This document shows, one piece after another, positions 15,537 to 23,157 of a stretch of DNA of 24,898 nucleotides (the first letter of the stretch is position 1; each line of letters starts with the position of its first letter). Source of the DNA: Nitrososphaera_A sp036522495. GTDB lineage: Archaea; Thermoproteota; Nitrososphaeria; Nitrososphaerales; Nitrososphaeraceae. Position numbers and translations under genes: made by a program. The notes under the pieces are model-generated. The model saw nothing but the letters and a program-made list of their open reading frames with translations, had not been told where the DNA came from and ran no database searches. The stretch lies in NCBI GenBank assembly GCA_036522495.1, contig DATDFS010000053.1, positions 1 to 24,898 on the forward strand, written 5' to 3'.

Positions 15537-16336
15537 GTGGCAGTAATCACCGTACAGTTATTATGTTGTATAGCTGATGAAATAGGGTTCTCTACTTGAC
15601 CTGAAGCAATTATAGCTTCCTTAACTCCCATCTCTACTGCCTCGGTACATGCAATAATTTTCTTTTCCATACCGTATCCAATTTTTGGTAGTGCTACTTT
15701 TGCCTGCTCAAGTGTCATGTTTGTAACCAGTTTACCATCTAACATCAACCCACTAACATTTGTGATAAACATCACCTTGTTAGCTTTCACTCCACCTGCA
15801 ACATAGGCCGCAGCTCGATCACCATCTACGTTGAGAAAATCAAATTCTTCACTTAATGCTATAGGCGAAATGACAGGAACATATTCATTGTCGAGTAATG
15901 TATCTAGTAAAGATGGATCGACAGCATATATCTTGCCCGTATAGCCGCCATCAATAGCCATCTTTCTACCGTTTTCATTAATTATCAAAAGCTTCTTTTT
16001 ACGTTCGGCCTTCAGAAGGCCACCATCGATTCCCGTAATACCAGCGGCCTTTATGTCTTGACGCAGAAGCATCCCCACAATCGCTTTATTGATCTTACCT
16101 GACATAACCATCGTATAGATTTCAGCAGTCTCCTTGTCAGTGTATCTACTCTTCACTCCGCTGGGTGAAATAATGAATTTTTGTTCTTTGCCAAGTTTGG
16201 TTGCAATATTGGTAACTTCTTTACCTCCTCCATGGACGAGAACCAATCTATCATTCTTTGCTATCCCTCTGATGTCAGGAAGCGTGGTCGAATGGAGTCC
16301 ATCTACTACACTGCCACCAATCTTGATTACTATCAT
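15533..16336 (-). CDS. lysZ: [LysW]-aminoadipate/[LysW]-glutamate kinase
   Basis: A 267-residue amino-acid kinase (acetylglutamate kinase family) that phosphorylates the side-chain carboxyl of LysW-aminoadipate or LysW-glutamate. Visible are K5 with GGS at 7-9 near the N-terminus, VHGGGKEV (34-41), SRYTDKETAEIYTM (a nucleotide-loop block), and DGDRAAAYVAG (metal/ATP site). Length is normal. The ATG overlaps the lysY stop by 4 nt (ATGA) and its own TGA overlaps lysJ, giving tight coupling of three genes. It is a single copy shared by both branches here. Confidence 0.9.
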   Translation of the reverse strand: MIVIKIGGSVVDGLHSTTLPDIRGIAKNDRLVLVHGGGKEVTNIATKLGKEQKFIISPSGVKSRYTDKETAEIYTMVMSGKINKAIVGMLLRQDIKAAGITGIDGGLLKAERKKKLLIINENGRKMAIDGGYTGKIYAVDPSLLDTLLDNEYVPVISPIALSEEFDFLNVDGDRAAAYVAGGVKANKVMFITNVSGLMLDGKLVTNMTLEQAKVALPKIGYGMEKKIIACTEAVEMGVKEAIIASGQVENPISSAIQHNNCTVITAT

Positions 16337-17385
16337 ACTGGTGTCAGCGGAGTATATTTCAAGCCGTCCATCTCTTCATAACCAAGCATTATATTCATAT
16401 TCTGTATCGCGGATCCGGCAGCCCCTTTCATCAAATTATCAGATGCAGATAGCGCTATAAGTCTTTGATTATCAGAGTCAATATCAAATCCTACGTCGCA
16501 AAAGTTTGAGCCAACCACGAACTTGGGATCGGGAAATTTGTAGATACCTTTCTTGTCACGGATAAACCTAATGAAAGGTTCACCCTTGTAGGAATTCCTG
16601 TATACTTTCCACAATTCCAATTCATCAACTGTTTTCTTTAAGAACGTATGATTCGTAGTAAGAATGCCTCGAACGACATTCACTGCATGAGGGCTCATGC
16701 TCACCCTAATTTCTTTCTTGGCGACAAGTCCTAATTCCTGTTCAATTTCTCCCGTGTGTCTGTGTTTTGCTGGCTTGTACGGTCTAATTACACCGTAACG
16801 CATAGCATGATGTGTTCCTGCATTTGCTTTGACACCCGCACCCGATGAGCCAATCTTGCTGTCAACTACAATATGGTCTGTGTCAATCAAATTGTTTTCG
16901 ATTAATGGTTTTATTGCCAGTAAAGAGGTGACTGCCATACACCCAGGGCATGAAACTAGCTGTGATTTTTTAATCTCATTACGGTGGAACTCTGGAACTC
17001 CGTACACTGATTTCGACAACAATTCTGGGAAAGGATGTTCCCACCCGTACCACTTTACATAGTCCTTTGGATTCTTCAAACGAAAGTCTGCAGACAGATC
17101 AATTATTTTTATACCCCTGTTATATAGATCCTTCACAATTTTATTTGCCTTGCCATGAGGAACTGAAGTAAATACTATATCACAGGAATTTGCCAACTTT
17201 TCCATATCCATTGATGAAAAAGTAAGTTCAATGAAACCTTTCAGACTAGGATGAATGCGATGTACGTATTCACCTGCCTTCTGTCTGGACGTTACCATAT
17301 TGATGTGAACCTTTGGATGGCAAACAAGCAAGCGCAATAATTCCCCACCGACGTAGCCTGATGCACCAACTACACCAACTTCCAT
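16333..17385 (-). CDS. lysY: [LysW]-aminoadipyl/[LysW]-glutamyl phosphate reductase (ArgC/LysY)
   Basis: A 350-residue NADPH-dependent reductase. The N-terminal Rossmann motif is GASGYVGGELLRLL (residues 7-20). The catalytic cysteine is C149 in SCPGCMA (family pattern PGC), with the IGSSGAGVKANAGTHHA and RPYKPAKHRHTGEIEQEL blocks following. It reduces the LysW-bound acyl phosphate to the semialdehyde. The ATG is preceded by GGAG (minus, 17400-17397) about 11 nt away, and a TATA box at 17465-17473, giving a leader of about 58 nt. It is the first gene of a four-gene unit with lysZ, lysJ and lysM. Confidence 0.9.
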   Translation of the reverse strand: MEVGVVGASGYVGGELLRLLVCHPKVHINMVTSRQKAGEYVHRIHPSLKGFIELTFSSMDMEKLANSCDIVFTSVPHGKANKIVKDLYNRGIKIIDLSADFRLKNPKDYVKWYGWEHPFPELLSKSVYGVPEFHRNEIKKSQLVSCPGCMAVTSLLAIKPLIENNLIDTDHIVVDSKIGSSGAGVKANAGTHHAMRYGVIRPYKPAKHRHTGEIEQELGLVAKKEIRVSMSPHAVNVVRGILTTNHTFLKKTVDELELWKVYRNSYKGEPFIRFIRDKKGIYKFPDPKFVVGSNFCDVGFDIDSDNQRLIALSASDNLMKGAAGSAIQNMNIMLGYEEMDGLKYTPLTPV

Positions 17386-17464
17386 TTTTAATAATTCTCC
17401 TTTTCTTTGCTAACAGCGCAGCTTATGAATTTTGTTATCCTGAAATTGCCTTAAAATTTCCTCA

Positions 17465-17473
17465 TTTATATTT
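17465..17473 (-). promoter_or_regulatory. TATA box of the lysY-lysZ-lysJ-lysM unit
   Basis: AAATATAAA on the minus strand, identical to the argG TATA. A start site near 17443 would give a leader of about 58 nt, longer than the near-leaderless genes elsewhere in the window, with GGAG close to the ATG. Confidence 0.5.
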
Positions 17474-17486
17474 CTGTCGAATATGC

Positions 17487-17499
17487 ATCCAACTTGGAT
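17487..17499. promoter_or_regulatory. Palindrome ATCCAA-C-TTGGAT, operator candidate upstream of lysY
   Basis: A perfect 6-1-6 inverted repeat, lying 14-26 nt upstream of the lysY TATA box. It shares the TTGG core with the sites at argG. In Sulfolobus, LysM binds just upstream of TATA/BRE in the lysW promoter, a similar position. Confidence 0.45.
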
Positions 17500-17515
17500 C
17501 ACCAATTATAACATT

Positions 17516-18376
17516 TTATTTTTTTGCAATTGTCAGGGCATAATCTATCATTGCGCCCGCGATATCAGATTCAGAGACGTTGGAAGCACCCCGAAATTCT
17601 ACAGTATTATTGACTTCATGGACCAATAATCCTCTTTTTTCATCCTCCATCAAATCAACTCCTAATATACCCCCTCCTACGGATTTTGCTGCTCTCAATG
17701 CTATATCTTCGAGTTCGTTTGTGATTGGAGCAAGTTCTGCTTTTCCTCCTCTAGATACGTTTGTCCTCCATTCATTCTCTACAGAATAACGATAAATTGC
17801 TGCAACAATTTTATCTCCTACTACAATGCATCTAAGGTCCCTTGGAGGTCTTTTGATCATTTCTTGGACATAGTAGATCCGTGAAAGCGGATTGTCATTT
17901 TCTTTACGCATTTCTATAATCATATTTGCCACTTCTTCATCTCTTATTGGAAAAACGCCTCTACCCCAAGAACCAATAATCGGTTTCAAAACAACTGGAA
18001 ACCCTGTCGTGTTTATGACTTCAATTGCAGATTCTGCGCTAAAGGCGAAATGTGTTTTTGGAGTTGGAACATTAGACTTTGCAAGTGTTAATGATGTTAT
18101 TAATTTATTACCGCAGGTTTCTCCGACTTTAAATTTATTGATAACCATAAACCCCATAAATTCTAAGCATGCACTAAGGTATAATCCTCTGAAGTGACTT
18201 ATGCATCTTTGTAAGACTACATCTCCGAATTGGAGTGTTTTTCTTTTACTGGCGTTATTGATGGTAATTTTTTTTGCGTCGATAATCTGTGCCTTTAAGC
18301 CTTTTTTTTTAGCCGTGTCATATAGCGCTTTTTCCTCAAACCGCACCTTGTCATAGACTACGCAAACTTCTACCAT
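17516..18376 (-). CDS. argX: ArgX-type LysW-glutamate ligase (ATP-grasp)
   Basis: A 286-residue ATP-grasp ligase, paralogue of the lysX at 11513-12388. Visible are K131 in PVVLKPIIGSWGRG (126-140), RPPRDLRCIVVG and GILGVDLMEDE, then the specificity-region loop NNTVEFRGA (256-264). That loop differs from the lysine-branch copy (NNTTEFRN, then TGVDIPG), and GSWGRG replaces GSWGRL. The gene directly follows lysW2 (TAG then ATG, no gap) and argG, so this is taken as the glutamate-specific entry enzyme for ornithine/arginine. Substrate assignment is inference; ArgX and LysX share the reaction. Confidence 0.82.
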   Translation of the reverse strand: MVEVCVVYDKVRFEEKALYDTAKKKGLKAQIIDAKKITINNASKRKTLQFGDVVLQRCISHFRGLYLSACLEFMGFMVINKFKVGETCGNKLITSLTLAKSNVPTPKTHFAFSAESAIEVINTTGFPVVLKPIIGSWGRGVFPIRDEEVANMIIEMRKENDNPLSRIYYVQEMIKRPPRDLRCIVVGDKIVAAIYRYSVENEWRTNVSRGGKAELAPITNELEDIALRAAKSVGGGILGVDLMEDEKRGLLVHEVNNTVEFRGASNVSESDIAGAMIDYALTIAKK

Positions 18377-18550
18377 CTACTGTCCCCAATCTTCTCCTAC
18401 AGTTTCAGCTGGCTTCAATTCTACCTTGGCTTCTGACTTTGAAACAACTTCAAAATCTCCGCCACAGTCTGGACATGTCAGAATTTCTCCAATCATCATA
18501 TCATCTGGAACATTAATTTCGGCTCCGCATTCTTGACATTGTGTCTTCAT
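18377..18550 (-). CDS. lysW: LysW amino-group carrier protein, arginine-branch copy
   Basis: A 57-residue protein with two zinc-ribbon knuckles, CQEC (residues 5-8) and CPDC (26-29), and the terminal EDWGQ. It has the same layout as the copy at 12385-12552 but is longer by two residues and diverged through the middle. Its ATG overlaps the argG stop (ATGA) by 4 nt and its stop abuts the argX start, so argG, lysW and argX form one translationally coupled unit. It presumably carries glutamate and its derivatives toward ornithine, though exchange with the other carrier is possible. Confidence 0.9.
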   Translation of the reverse strand: MKTQCQECGAEINVPDDMMIGEILTCPDCGGDFEVVSKSEAKVELKPAETVGEDWGQ

Positions 18551-19767
18551 CTTGAATTTCTCCCTACATTTTGGTCAAACTTGCCTTCAATAGCCACTGC
18601 ATTTGCAATTATTGATTGCAAACCCCATAACTCTACAAATCCCTTAGCCAAACCCTGATCAAAGTTTGATCCTGCACTAAATGTTGCTAGATCATTTTTG
18701 TACAGAGAATATATAGACTCTCTTCCGACTGCACAGAGTGATCCTTCTCGCATTTTTAATTTTACTTTTCCACTAACCTTGGTCTGAGTTGCATCTATAA
18801 ATCTATCCAAATCTGTTCGAAGTGGATCTTGCCATAAACCTGAATAAATTATCCAGCTCCATTGTTCATCAACGAGTTGTTTAAAACGGAGTTCATGTTT
18901 GGTTAACACCATCTTTTCAAGGTCTTTGTGTGCTTCAATTATTGCGATAGCGGCAGGCGCTTCATAAACTTCTCTGGACTTTATTCCAATAACCCTGTCT
19001 TCTATATGATCTACGATACCCACTCCATAAGAACCAACTTTCTTATTAACGTATTCTATCAGACTATTAATATTCATATATATTCCATCTACGGCGACTG
19101 GAATTCCATCTTTAAACTCCAATTCGAGATAACCGGCATTAGCATTGCCGAACCTTACTAATTGAAAAGCATCTTCGGGTGGCTCCAAGTAAGCGTCCTC
19201 TATATTTCCACCTTCAATAGCTCTGCCCCAAATGTTAAGATCTACACTATACTTGCTTGCTATTGCACTGATGGGAATATTTTGTTCCTCAGCAAATTTA
19301 ACCTCAATGTCTCTGGTTAGATTCATATCTCTTATTGGTGCAACAATTTTTAACCTTGGATTTAGAGAACGCATTGTAATATCAAATCTAATCTGATCAT
19401 TACCTTTTCCAGTACAGCCATGAGCTACTGCAGCGGCTCCTTCCATATTTGCCACTTCCATCACTTTAGTTGCAATAAGGGGTCGAGCAAGAGCCGTTGC
19501 CAGAGGATACTTATTCTGGTACAACCCATTTGCCTTGATGGATGGAATAACATAATTTAATGCAAATTCTTCTTTAGCGTCAATGTAGATATGTTTTATT
19601 GCACCAATCCCCTCCGCCTTTTTTTCAATTTCCTCATAGTCATCGTTTTGTCCACAATCCACAGTTACAGTAATAACATCGTAGCGATATAACGTCTGCA
19701 AATATCTGATACAGACGGAAGTATCCAATCCTCCAGAATATGCAAGCACTGCTTTATCTCTTACCAT
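18547..19767 (-). CDS. argG: Argininosuccinate synthase
   Basis: A 406-residue enzyme that joins citrulline and aspartate with ATP to argininosuccinate. The N-terminal AYSGGLDTSVCI (9-20) is the ATP-pyrophosphatase loop; AVAHGCTGKGNDQIRFD, SVDLNIWGRAIEGG and YEAPAAIAIIEAHKDLE are family blocks. Length is standard. It is the first gene of argG-lysW2-argX. A TATA AAATATAAA (minus, 19796-19804) lies about 33 nt upstream, giving a leader of only a few nucleotides. TTGG-type half-sites overlap the region just upstream of that TATA, suggesting control. Argininosuccinate lyase is not in the window. Confidence 0.94.
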   Translation of the reverse strand: MVRDKAVLAYSGGLDTSVCIRYLQTLYRYDVITVTVDCGQNDDYEEIEKKAEGIGAIKHIYIDAKEEFALNYVIPSIKANGLYQNKYPLATALARPLIATKVMEVANMEGAAAVAHGCTGKGNDQIRFDITMRSLNPRLKIVAPIRDMNLTRDIEVKFAEEQNIPISAIASKYSVDLNIWGRAIEGGNIEDAYLEPPEDAFQLVRFGNANAGYLELEFKDGIPVAVDGIYMNINSLIEYVNKKVGSYGVGIVDHIEDRVIGIKSREVYEAPAAIAIIEAHKDLEKMVLTKHELRFKQLVDEQWSWIIYSGLWQDPLRTDLDRFIDATQTKVSGKVKLKMREGSLCAVGRESIYSLYKNDLATFSAGSNFDQGLAKGFVELWGLQSIIANAVAIEGKFDQNVGRNSR

Positions 19768-19795
19768 GTATTACGCGTTGCGATTGAGCACTACA

Positions 19796-19804
19796 TTTAT
19801 ATTT
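19796..19804 (-). promoter_or_regulatory. TATA box of argG
   Basis: AAATATAAA (minus), the same nine bases as the lysY TATA, about 33 nt from the argG ATG. A TTGGTCA half-site at 19806-19812 sits in the BRE position. Confidence 0.5.
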
Positions 19805-19805
19805 T

Positions 19806-19824
19806 TTGGTCAGGAATGATCCAA
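19806..19824. promoter_or_regulatory. Imperfect inverted repeat TTGGTCA...GATCCAA in the argG/ACT-gene gap
   Basis: TTGGTCA (19806-19812) and GATCCAA (19818-19824) are near-mirror half-sites around a GGAAT core. They share the TTGG core with the perfect palindrome 12 nt further along, and lie against the argG TATA, so a bound protein could block or recruit TFB. Confidence 0.4.
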
Positions 19825-19835
19825 ATAGGAGCGAT

Positions 19836-19855
19836 ATTGACCAATGTTGGTCAAT
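19836..19855. promoter_or_regulatory. Perfect 20-nt palindrome over the ACT-gene start codon
   Basis: ATTGACCAA-TG-TTGGTCAAT: two perfect 9-nt arms around TG. It overlaps the ATG at 19844-19846 and the first codons of the ACT gene, so protein binding could act as an operator for the ACT gene and for divergent argG. Confidence 0.55.
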
Positions 19856-20533
19856 GAGAAATCAATAACCAACGCAGTAAAAGAAATCATCAACAATGAT
19901 CTTTCTTTCCAAGATTCTCTACAGCGGGATTATTGTAATATCAGCGCACTTTCACGAATTATCAAACCACAAATAGATCATATACTAGATAGACACATTA
20001 ACATCGAAAGCATAATCACAGCACTCAAGCGTTCAAGGAATAATTACCAAATTCCACAAATTCCAGAACGATCTATTGCGTCAATTCTTGTAGGCAGCAC
20101 GCTTAGTGTAAAGACAGATGTTGCAAAACTATCTGCAAGTAAACGTAAGAGAACTATAGAGAAAGTTGCAAAGGCTTTAACACAAAGCGTAGACAATTTT
20201 ATCAGTGTTTCTGAGAGTATTTTTTCACTTACATTGGTATTTGATGATACCTTATTAAATGAAGTGAAAGCAATGTTTGCTCATTACGATATTTTGGAAG
20301 TTGAAGATGATCTGGCTGCGATTATAATTCACAGCCCAGAAGAGATCATTAAAACTCCTGGCTGTGCTATTGCCTTCTATAATCAATTAGCCCGTAGACA
20401 TATAAACATTGAAGATACAGTCAGTTGTTATACAGATACAATTGTGCTTGTCAGAATGAGTGACGTAGGAAAAGCTTTTAATGCTCTAACAGAGCTAATA
20501 TCGAACTCACGTAAACTTCCCAAGACAAGATAA
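19844..20533 (+). CDS. ACT-domain protein, candidate amino-acid-responsive regulator
   Basis: A 229-residue soluble protein. Residues 156-222 (DDLAAIIIHSPEEIIKTPGCAI, then FYNQLARRHINIEDTVSCYTDTIVLVRMSDV) fit an ACT domain of the aspartokinase type, with strand-TPG-helix-INIE-strand order. A second ACT-like unit may cover about 120-155. The N-terminus (about 5-65: SITNAVKEIINNDLSFQDSLQRDYCNISALSRIIKPQI) is helical and could bind DNA or a partner; no catalytic domain is visible. It is divergent from argG with a 76-nt gap holding TTGG half-sites and a palindrome over its start codon; AGGAG at 19827-19831 could be a Shine-Dalgarno. Family resembles archaeal ACT-containing predicted regulators. 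DNA binding is unproven. Confidence 0.72.
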   Translation: MLVNEKSITNAVKEIINNDLSFQDSLQRDYCNISALSRIIKPQIDHILDRHINIESIITALKRSRNNYQIPQIPERSIASILVGSTLSVKTDVAKLSASKRKRTIEKVAKALTQSVDNFISVSESIFSLTLVFDDTLLNEVKAMFAHYDILEVEDDLAAIIIHSPEEIIKTPGCAIAFYNQLARRHINIEDTVSCYTDTIVLVRMSDVGKAFNALTELISNSRKLPKTR

Positions 20534-20570
20534 TAAAAGTTTATTATTCTACTGCAGAGTTGACGAAATC

Positions 20571-21491
20571 ATGTACAGACGATATACCCTGGGAGAAGTC
20601 AAACGTAAAATTATCTATGTTTTACAAAATAATGCTACGGGTCTGTCCGGCGTAGAACTAGCAGACAAAACAGGAATTAACAGAATGACTATTACAAAAT
20701 ACCTGAATATATTATCTACAATGGGTTTGATTAAGAAAAAAAAGGTTGGTTCGGTAAATGTATGGTATCTTGAAACAGGAGTAATTGATTCCGAATTTCC
20801 AATAAATTTTCTTGAAATTCAACAAAGATTTTTAAATGCTGTGCTAATAGGAGACGAAAATCAAGGCCGAAGGATAATAACAAGTGTAATAAATTCAAGT
20901 GCTGATGAACTAAAAATTTTAACAGATGTAATTCTACCGACTGTAAATACTCTCAATGAACTATATAATAGGGGCAGATTGGGGAAGACAGAAAAAATTT
21001 CTCTTCTAAATATGATACTAGAATTAATCGATTTAATAAAGTTTAACTTGCAACCTATGGAAATCAAACCTAATGCATATGCCATAGTTGTAGCAGGCTC
21101 AGAGGATCAAATATATAGCGCTAAGATAGGGGCAACTACTTTACAAATACTAGGTTGGAATTCGTTATACATAGGCAATGTGGAACAACACATAGATCCA
21201 TTTTTCGATATTGATTTAGAGCGCTACATAACTAAGATTTGGGATGGTAAAAGAGGCCTGATGATTATCTGTATTTATTCTACAGAAGAAAGCTCATTGC
21301 GTTTCCTATCTGCCGCTACCAAATCGATGAAGACAAAGCTAAAAGGGCAGGTTAACACAATATTAGTATCTACATCTAAACTCAAGCTTGTAACAGAGGT
21401 CATCGATGTTGATTACATAGCCAAAGACTTGCAATCTTTAATCGAGTGGACTGAACAAGAGTATAAAAAATTAAAGTGGCAGGGTGGCTGA
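20571..21491 (+). CDS. HTH regulator with a B12-binding-like domain (apparently without the His ligand)
   Basis: A 306-residue protein. The N-terminal winged HTH (about 5-68) reads LGEVKRKIIYVLQNNATGLSGVELADKTGINRMTITKYLNILSTMGLI. Residues 82-160 form a helical bundle resembling the B12-binding cap (LEIQQRFLNAVLIGDENQGRRIITSVI, then LTDVILPTVNTLNELYNRGRLG). Residues about 168-295 look like the Rossmann-like cobalamin-binding fold (AIVVAGSEDQIYSAKIGATTLQILGWNSLYIG). In CarH-type proteins the loop is GE-x-H; here the same spacing before LGW gives E178-x-Q180, so cobalamin coordination by His is not expected. It follows the ACT gene by 37 nt and may have its own TATA (GTTTATTATT, about 20538-20547). 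Light, cofactor or another ligand as signal is not known. Confidence 0.68.
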   Translation: MYRRYTLGEVKRKIIYVLQNNATGLSGVELADKTGINRMTITKYLNILSTMGLIKKKKVGSVNVWYLETGVIDSEFPINFLEIQQRFLNAVLIGDENQGRRIITSVINSSADELKILTDVILPTVNTLNELYNRGRLGKTEKISLLNMILELIDLIKFNLQPMEIKPNAYAIVVAGSEDQIYSAKIGATTLQILGWNSLYIGNVEQHIDPFFDIDLERYITKIWDGKRGLMIICIYSTEESSLRFLSAATKSMKTKLKGQVNTILVSTSKLKLVTEVIDVDYIAKDLQSLIEWTEQEYKKLKWQGG

Positions 21492-21599
21492 ATGTATTGG
21501 TGGAAGTAATAGATCGTGCTGATATTAAATACATACCCTCCCTCCCAAGTGTTTCAATCCTTAAAAGACGCATAAAAAAACTATGATAGATTATTCCAT

Positions 21600-21866
21600 A
21601 TGGTAAGCCAATTTTTAAACCAAAACAATCTTACTCCAGAAAAAGAATTTTGGAAAAACTTTACAAATAGATCGGATTCAGAGCGGGATAAGGAATTATT
21701 CGAAAAGATGTTAGCCGAGTATTGCAATTATATTGATATTATAGTCGACGCTGACAAACAGTATTTTCCAAGTGAGCCATTAGTAATAGCTTTGATATTA
21801 TCGCAGCACAAGAAAATGATTAATTTGCTAATGAATAAGGTTTCTGAGCATAATAACGATTTCTAA
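21600..21866 (+). CDS. 88-residue hypothetical protein
   Basis: I do not recognise this protein. It is soluble, charged and probably helical: a Gln/Asn-rich start (QFLNQNNLTPEKEFWKNF), a charged helix with DSERDKELFEKMLAEY, then CNYIDIIVDADKQYFPSEPLVIALILSQHKKMINLLM. There is no signal peptide or clear membrane helix, though ALILS is hydrophobic. A TATA-like GCATAAAAAA (about 21569-21578) lies 26 nt upstream of the ATG, supporting a leaderless transcript. It stands alone; about 250 nt of gene-free sequence follows (21867-22118), in which only a doubtful 42-residue frame starts at 21916. Confidence 0.55.
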   Translation: MVSQFLNQNNLTPEKEFWKNFTNRSDSERDKELFEKMLAEYCNYIDIIVDADKQYFPSEPLVIALILSQHKKMINLLMNKVSEHNNDF

Positions 21867-22118
21867 GCAACGACTAATCGATAGAGATCAGAAAAAGATT
21901 ATTAGAAAAGAGAGAATGGCATTAGAGCATACAGAAAAATATTTTGAAATGAAAATAATTACTGCCTGGCTCATCTTTACGCACAGCAATCAATATGATA
22001 GTTATGTTATATTACTGCAACGCTGTAAGACTTCTGATATTTAAAAAGGTGTGGTATTGGATCTAGATTTATACCAACTATAGACAATAAACACAGCGAC
22101 GCCGCCATCCTATATCCA

Positions 22119-22676
22119 TCATTGGATTCTATCGAAGATCTCCAGATTCTTTTTCATGTTACGAACAGTCCTTTTCAACTCGTGAATATCTTTTGATATT
22201 TCATCAATCTCACTTCGAGTTGGAAGGTTCAAGGCTTTAAAATTCTGTTCAGCAATATTCTGCAAATGTTTTGACAGATCCAGTTGATCTCTTAACAGCT
22301 TCCCATATAAGACTCCAAATTCATCTGAACCAAATAAACCGGTAAAGGCATCTTCAAATGCATCTATTGCAATGTTTCTATAATTTTTAGGATCTGCTTT
22401 TGAGTCGTATTGTTTCTCGGATGTTTTCTCTGCAATTTCCTTCATACCCCTTGAATATGCATCACTCATTTGAATCGAATATTCTTTTAGATCGGTTTGC
22501 AGCTGAAATAGAGTCTGTCCAAGATTGAAGAATTCCTGCATATAAAAGATAAAGTCCTTTGAAAATGCTTGAAAAGGGCCAACTGTAGGTAGTTTAACCA
22601 ATTCAGACCAGAAATCAAACATGTTCTTTATCTGTTCTTGCTGCTGTTGGGAAAAAGTGTGATTATCCTCTTCCAT
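22119..22676 (-). CDS. phaE: PhaE-like subunit of class III PHA synthase
   Basis: A 185-residue protein from the ATG at 22676, where a TATA-like CTTTTTAATG (minus, 22697-22706) lies 26 nt upstream; an in-frame extension to 22862 is possible but its N-terminus is not PhaE-like. The C-terminal helix LNLPTRSEIDEISKDIHELKRTVRNMKKN is the PhaE hallmark, preceded by helices including FFNLGQTLFQLQTDLKEYSIQMSD and DAFEDAFTGLFGSDEFGVLYGKLLRDQLD. PhaE partners with PhaC in polymerising 3-hydroxyacyl-CoA to PHA granules. The partner phaC is not in the window. It has no catalytic residues of its own. Downstream is a 250-nt gap without genes. Confidence 0.78.
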   Translation of the reverse strand: MEEDNHTFSQQQQEQIKNMFDFWSELVKLPTVGPFQAFSKDFIFYMQEFFNLGQTLFQLQTDLKEYSIQMSDAYSRGMKEIAEKTSEKQYDSKADPKNYRNIAIDAFEDAFTGLFGSDEFGVLYGKLLRDQLDLSKHLQNIAEQNFKALNLPTRSEIDEISKDIHELKRTVRNMKKNLEIFDRIQ

Positions 22677-22696
22677 AAACTCTTTGGGCCCATATT

Positions 22697-22706
22697 CATT
22701 AAAAAG
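22697..22706 (-). promoter_or_regulatory. TATA box supporting the shorter phaE start
   Basis: CTTTTTAATG (minus) is centred about 26 nt upstream of the ATG at 22676. This fixes the start inside the longer open frame, which otherwise extends 62 codons upstream with atypical, cysteine-rich sequence. Confidence 0.45.
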
Positions 22707-23157
22707 ATTGACGTGTAATGATATGTCTTTATACAAGTATTGACTGGAAATAAGTCGGCAACAGCACTTATGATTCGATATTATAGGTGTAATTCCGATT
22801 ATTAGGATTGCTTGTTTTTTCTTGCCTAAAATTCTGTTAACTGTATGATCATGAATGGACACAGTTTTTAGACATGGCTACAGCTGTAATGAAGTTATGC
22901 CAATTTCGCGTCATAGAGAACATCGAAGAGAACAGTGAATGAAGCTGTATTCTTACTAAACCTAACTGAGACTGGCGTCTTAACAGAAACAAAACATGAC
23001 AAGGTCAGAACACTACATATAAAGACGTGGTATTTGCAATTAGCAATGCATCCTTCCAGCTCGAATCAGAACACCACTAGCGTACCAATAGCACAATCAC
23101 CCGGCTTTACAGCACATTGAAAATCAAACTTATACGTCTCTTCCACCAAGGCTTGGA

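Noticed and set aside
21916..22044. 42-residue plus-strand frame
   Set aside because: No promoter at the right spacing, unremarkable composition and no recognisable motif.
22677..22862. N-terminal extension of the phaE-like frame to 22862
   Set aside because: Cysteine-rich, unlike PhaE, and the TATA box at 22697-22706 favours the start at 22676.
22935..23120. 61-residue plus-strand frame
   Set aside because: No promoter, composition unlike a gene and no family; likely chance.
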